A DNA stretch of 54,539 nt from assembly GCF_001942465.1 (NCBI RefSeq), contig NZ_MKJY01000321.1:1-54539 (forward strand). Reading direction: 5' to 3'. The translations under genes were made by a program, and so were the position numbers. The stretch is from Actinomadura sp. CNU-125 (GTDB lineage: Bacteria; Actinomycetota; Actinomycetes; Streptosporangiales; Streptosporangiaceae). The notes under the pieces were generated by a model, which saw only the letters and a program-made list of their open reading frames with translations, made no database searches and had not been told where the DNA came from. Below, piece after piece: positions 52,534-54,539 of the stretch. The number at the start of each line of letters is the position of its first letter. The stretch's first letter is position 1.

Positions 52534-52630
52534 GGGGCAGACCCCTCGCACGGCGTCACCCTGTGAACCTCCCCAGGGCCGGAAGGCAGCAAGGATAAGC
52601 AGGCTCTGGCGGGTGTGCGGGGGGTCCTTT
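52534..52630 (+). ncRNA. ffs: Signal recognition particle RNA, small bacterial type (4.5S)
   Basis: The SRP domain IV hallmark CGGAAGGCAGCAAGG is present near 52580-52594. GACCCCTCGCAC (from 52540) pairs with GTGCGGGGGGTC near the 3' end, giving the closing stem. The RNA pairs with Ffh for membrane targeting. It is encoded just before dnaX, the usual actinomycete position. The ends are estimated to within a few bases. Confidence 0.93.
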
Positions 52631-52668
52631 CGCTTCTGACGCTCTGCTCTTGAGGAGGGCGGACCCCC

Positions 52669-54539
52669 ATGAGTCTGGCTCTGTACCGCAAGTACCGGCC
52701 TGCGACGTTCGCCGAGCTCAAGGGGCAGGAGCACGTCGCCGAACCGCTGCAGCAGGCGCTGCGCAACGGCCGGATCAACCACGCGTACCTGTTCAGCGGC
52801 CCGCGCGGCTGCGGCAAGACGTCCAGTGCCCGCATCCTGGCCCGCTCCCTGAACTGCGAGAACGGCCCCACCCCTGACCCGTGCGGCAAGTGCGACTCGT
52901 GCGTCGCGCTCGGCCCGACCGGCACCGGGCACATCGATGTGATCGAGATCGACGCCGCCTCGCACGGCGGTGTCGACGACGCCCGCGACCTGCGCGAACG
53001 CGCCTTCTTCGCGCCCGTGTCCGCGCGCTTCAAGGTGTACATCATCGACGAGGCGCACATGGTGACCCGGGAGGGCTTCAACGCGCTGCTGAAGCTCGTC
53101 GAGGAACCGCCGCCGCACCTGAAGTTCGTGTTCGCGACGACCGAGCCGGAGAAGGTCATCGGGACGATCCGGTCGCGGACGCACCACTACCCGTTCCGGC
53201 TGATCCCGCCGGGGACGCTCACCGAGCTCGTCGAGGAGATCCTCGAATCGGAGAACGTCCCGTACGAGGCGTCCGCGCTGCCGCTGGCGGTACGGGCCGG
53301 CGCCGGGTCGGCGCGCGACACCCTGTCCATCCTCGACCAGCTGCTGGCCGGGTCGGACGAGAGCGGCATCACGTACGCGCGGGCCGTCTCGCTCCTCGGC
53401 TACACCGACTCGACGCTGCTCGACGAGGTCATCGGCGCCTTCGCGGCCCGGGACGGCGCCGCCGTGTTCGCCGCGATCGACCGGGTGATCGAGAGCGGCC
53501 AGGACCCCCGCCGGTTCGCCGCCGACCTGCTCGAACGGCTCCGCGACCTGGTGATCCTCTCGAACGTCCCGGAGGCGGCCGGGTCCGGGCTGCTGAACGC
53601 GCCGCCGGACGAGCTCGACCAGATGCGCAAGCAGGCGTCCTCGCTCGGGCCGGGGGAGCTGACGCGGGCGGCCGACCTGCTGCACACCGGGCTGACCGAG
53701 ATGCGCGGCGCCACGTCCCCGCGGCTGCTGCTGGAGCTCATCGCGGCGCGGATCCTGCTGCCCGCGGCGTACGAGGACGAGGCGTCGATGTTCGCACGCC
53801 TCGACCGTCTGGAGCGGCAGGCGTCCCAGGGCGGGTTCGGTGAGGGCGGACCGAGTAGAGCTTTTGCGGGATCGGCATCAGAACAGCCCCCGCCCGCCCA
53901 GGGGGGCGACCCCACTTCCAGTGTCAACCGGACCGGCCCCCCACTGCCTACAGAACATCGTTCTGTGGATAACTCTCGCCCGGTGCCCGGCGCGCACCCG
54001 AGCGCACCTCAGGCGCCGGACGATCGCCCGAGCGCACCGCACGGCCAACGATCCGCCGACCAGGCCCAAGCCCAGGCCCCCCAGCAGGCCCCCCAGCAGG
54101 CCCCCCAGGCGGCTCGGCCCGCGCCCACGCCCGCACCGCGCCCGCGCCGAGCGCGCCCGCGTCCGGCGGCGGGCCGGACATCGGCACGGTCCAGCGGTAC
54201 TGGCCCGACGTCGTCGAGGCCGTGAAGCAGAAGAGCCGCGCCACCTGGATGGTGATCATGTCCGGGGTCCAGCCGATCGGGCTGGACGGCAAGGTCCTCA
54301 CCCTCGGCTTCGACGCGGACGGACGGCGCCTCGGCTTCGTCAACGGCGGCCGCGACGTCGTCGTCCGCGAGGTCCTCAAGGAGCGGATGGGCGTCGACTG
54401 GCGGATCGAGACCGTCGTCGGCTTCTCGGGTCCCCCCGCGGGCGGCGGACGCCCCGGCGACGCGCCGTCCGGCCGTCCGGCCGGTGGCTTCGCCCCCACA
54501 CCGGCCCCCACGCCCGCCCAGGCCCCGTCCCCGTCCCCG
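52669..54539 (+). CDS. dnaX: DNA polymerase III gamma/tau subunit, partial (frameshifted)
   Basis: Clamp-loader ATPase. The AAA+ part has Walker A SGPRGCGKTSS (about 43-53), the zinc cysteines at 63, 72, 75 and 78, VIEIDAASHGGVDDARDLR, Walker B YIIDEAHMVTREGFNALLKLVEEPP, and VFATTEPEKV. Domain III ends near residue 390. A Pro/Gln/Ala-rich linker follows, containing a perfect DnaA box (53964-53972). Near 54147 one base is missing; beyond it the tau C-terminal part (DIGTVQRYWPDVVEAVKQKSR) continues in another frame and runs off the window. A GGAGG-type site precedes the ATG. Confidence 0.94.

Noticed and set aside
53950..53967. GAAC-ATC-GTTC as a possible LexA (SOS) box in dnaX
   Set aside because: The spacer is 3 bases, whereas actinobacterial SOS boxes have 4, and the site is deep inside the coding sequence.

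Overview
The window is a very GC-rich actinomycete chromosome segment, most like Actinomadura or a relative in the Streptosporangiales. Evidence for this is the frequent GTG starts, the many TetR, MarR and XRE regulators, a DUF5753/DUF397 pair, a DnaB intein, and an ATP-grasp RiPP cluster of the SAV_5884 type. It contains core replication and translation genes: the rpsR tail, rplI, dnaB, lysC, upp, tadA, two tRNA-Ser genes, the SRP RNA and dnaX. A cluster of DnaA boxes and a near-consensus parS site suggest it lies in the origin-proximal part of the chromosome.

Layout. 1-5.7 kb: rpsR tail, rplI, a Tat-exported amidase, a MATE exporter, then four perfect DnaA boxes in front of dnaB. The dnaB gene carries an intein with class 3 features and a decayed homing endonuclease. 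5.7-20 kb: accessory modules, most built as a regulator plus an oxidoreductase or hydrolase with visible palindromic operators (TetR/SDR, MarR/epoxide hydrolase, TetR/small membrane protein, TetR/NmrA-SnoaL), and an ABC exporter. 20-25.8 kb: a DUF4180/HTH pair, a parS-like site, aspartokinase, and an FAD monooxygenase with a TetR that has a repeat-encoded tail. 25.8-29 kb: DNA repair (Ada-AlkA fusion, Ogt) followed by a DnaN sliding-clamp paralogue. 29-35.7 kb: XRE-cupin, B3/4 and EamA genes, a PPOX protein, a methionine aminopeptidase divergent from an XRE gene across duplicated operators, GntR, DUF397 and XRE-DUF5753.

36.0-39.1 kb is the most interesting locus. Two small unknown genes, a precursor peptide (tgmA), an ATP-grasp ligase (tgmB) and a PIMT-like methyltransferase (tgmC) are packed as a probable five-gene operon divergent from the XRE-DUF5753 gene. 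By family knowledge this should make a side-chain-crosslinked graspetide that also carries an aspartimide, like fuscimiditide. The core here is unusually acidic and ends in a duplicated six-residue repeat.

39.2-54.5 kb: a lipoprotein hydrolase, an MHYT sensor, tRNA-Ser(CGA), tadA with two paralogous associated proteins, upp, small membrane and PH-domain genes, an XRE-TPR regulator, a FadR-like GntR with an MFS exporter, a receptor-type Ser/Thr kinase, tRNA-Ser(GGA), DUF952, the SRP RNA and dnaX, which runs off the end.

A caution for all users: at least fourteen single-base frameshifts interrupt twelve otherwise well-conserved genes, including the essential rpsR, dnaB, lysC and dnaX. Nearly all look like one missing base. 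I read these as sequence errors rather than real gene decay and give the full-length extents.
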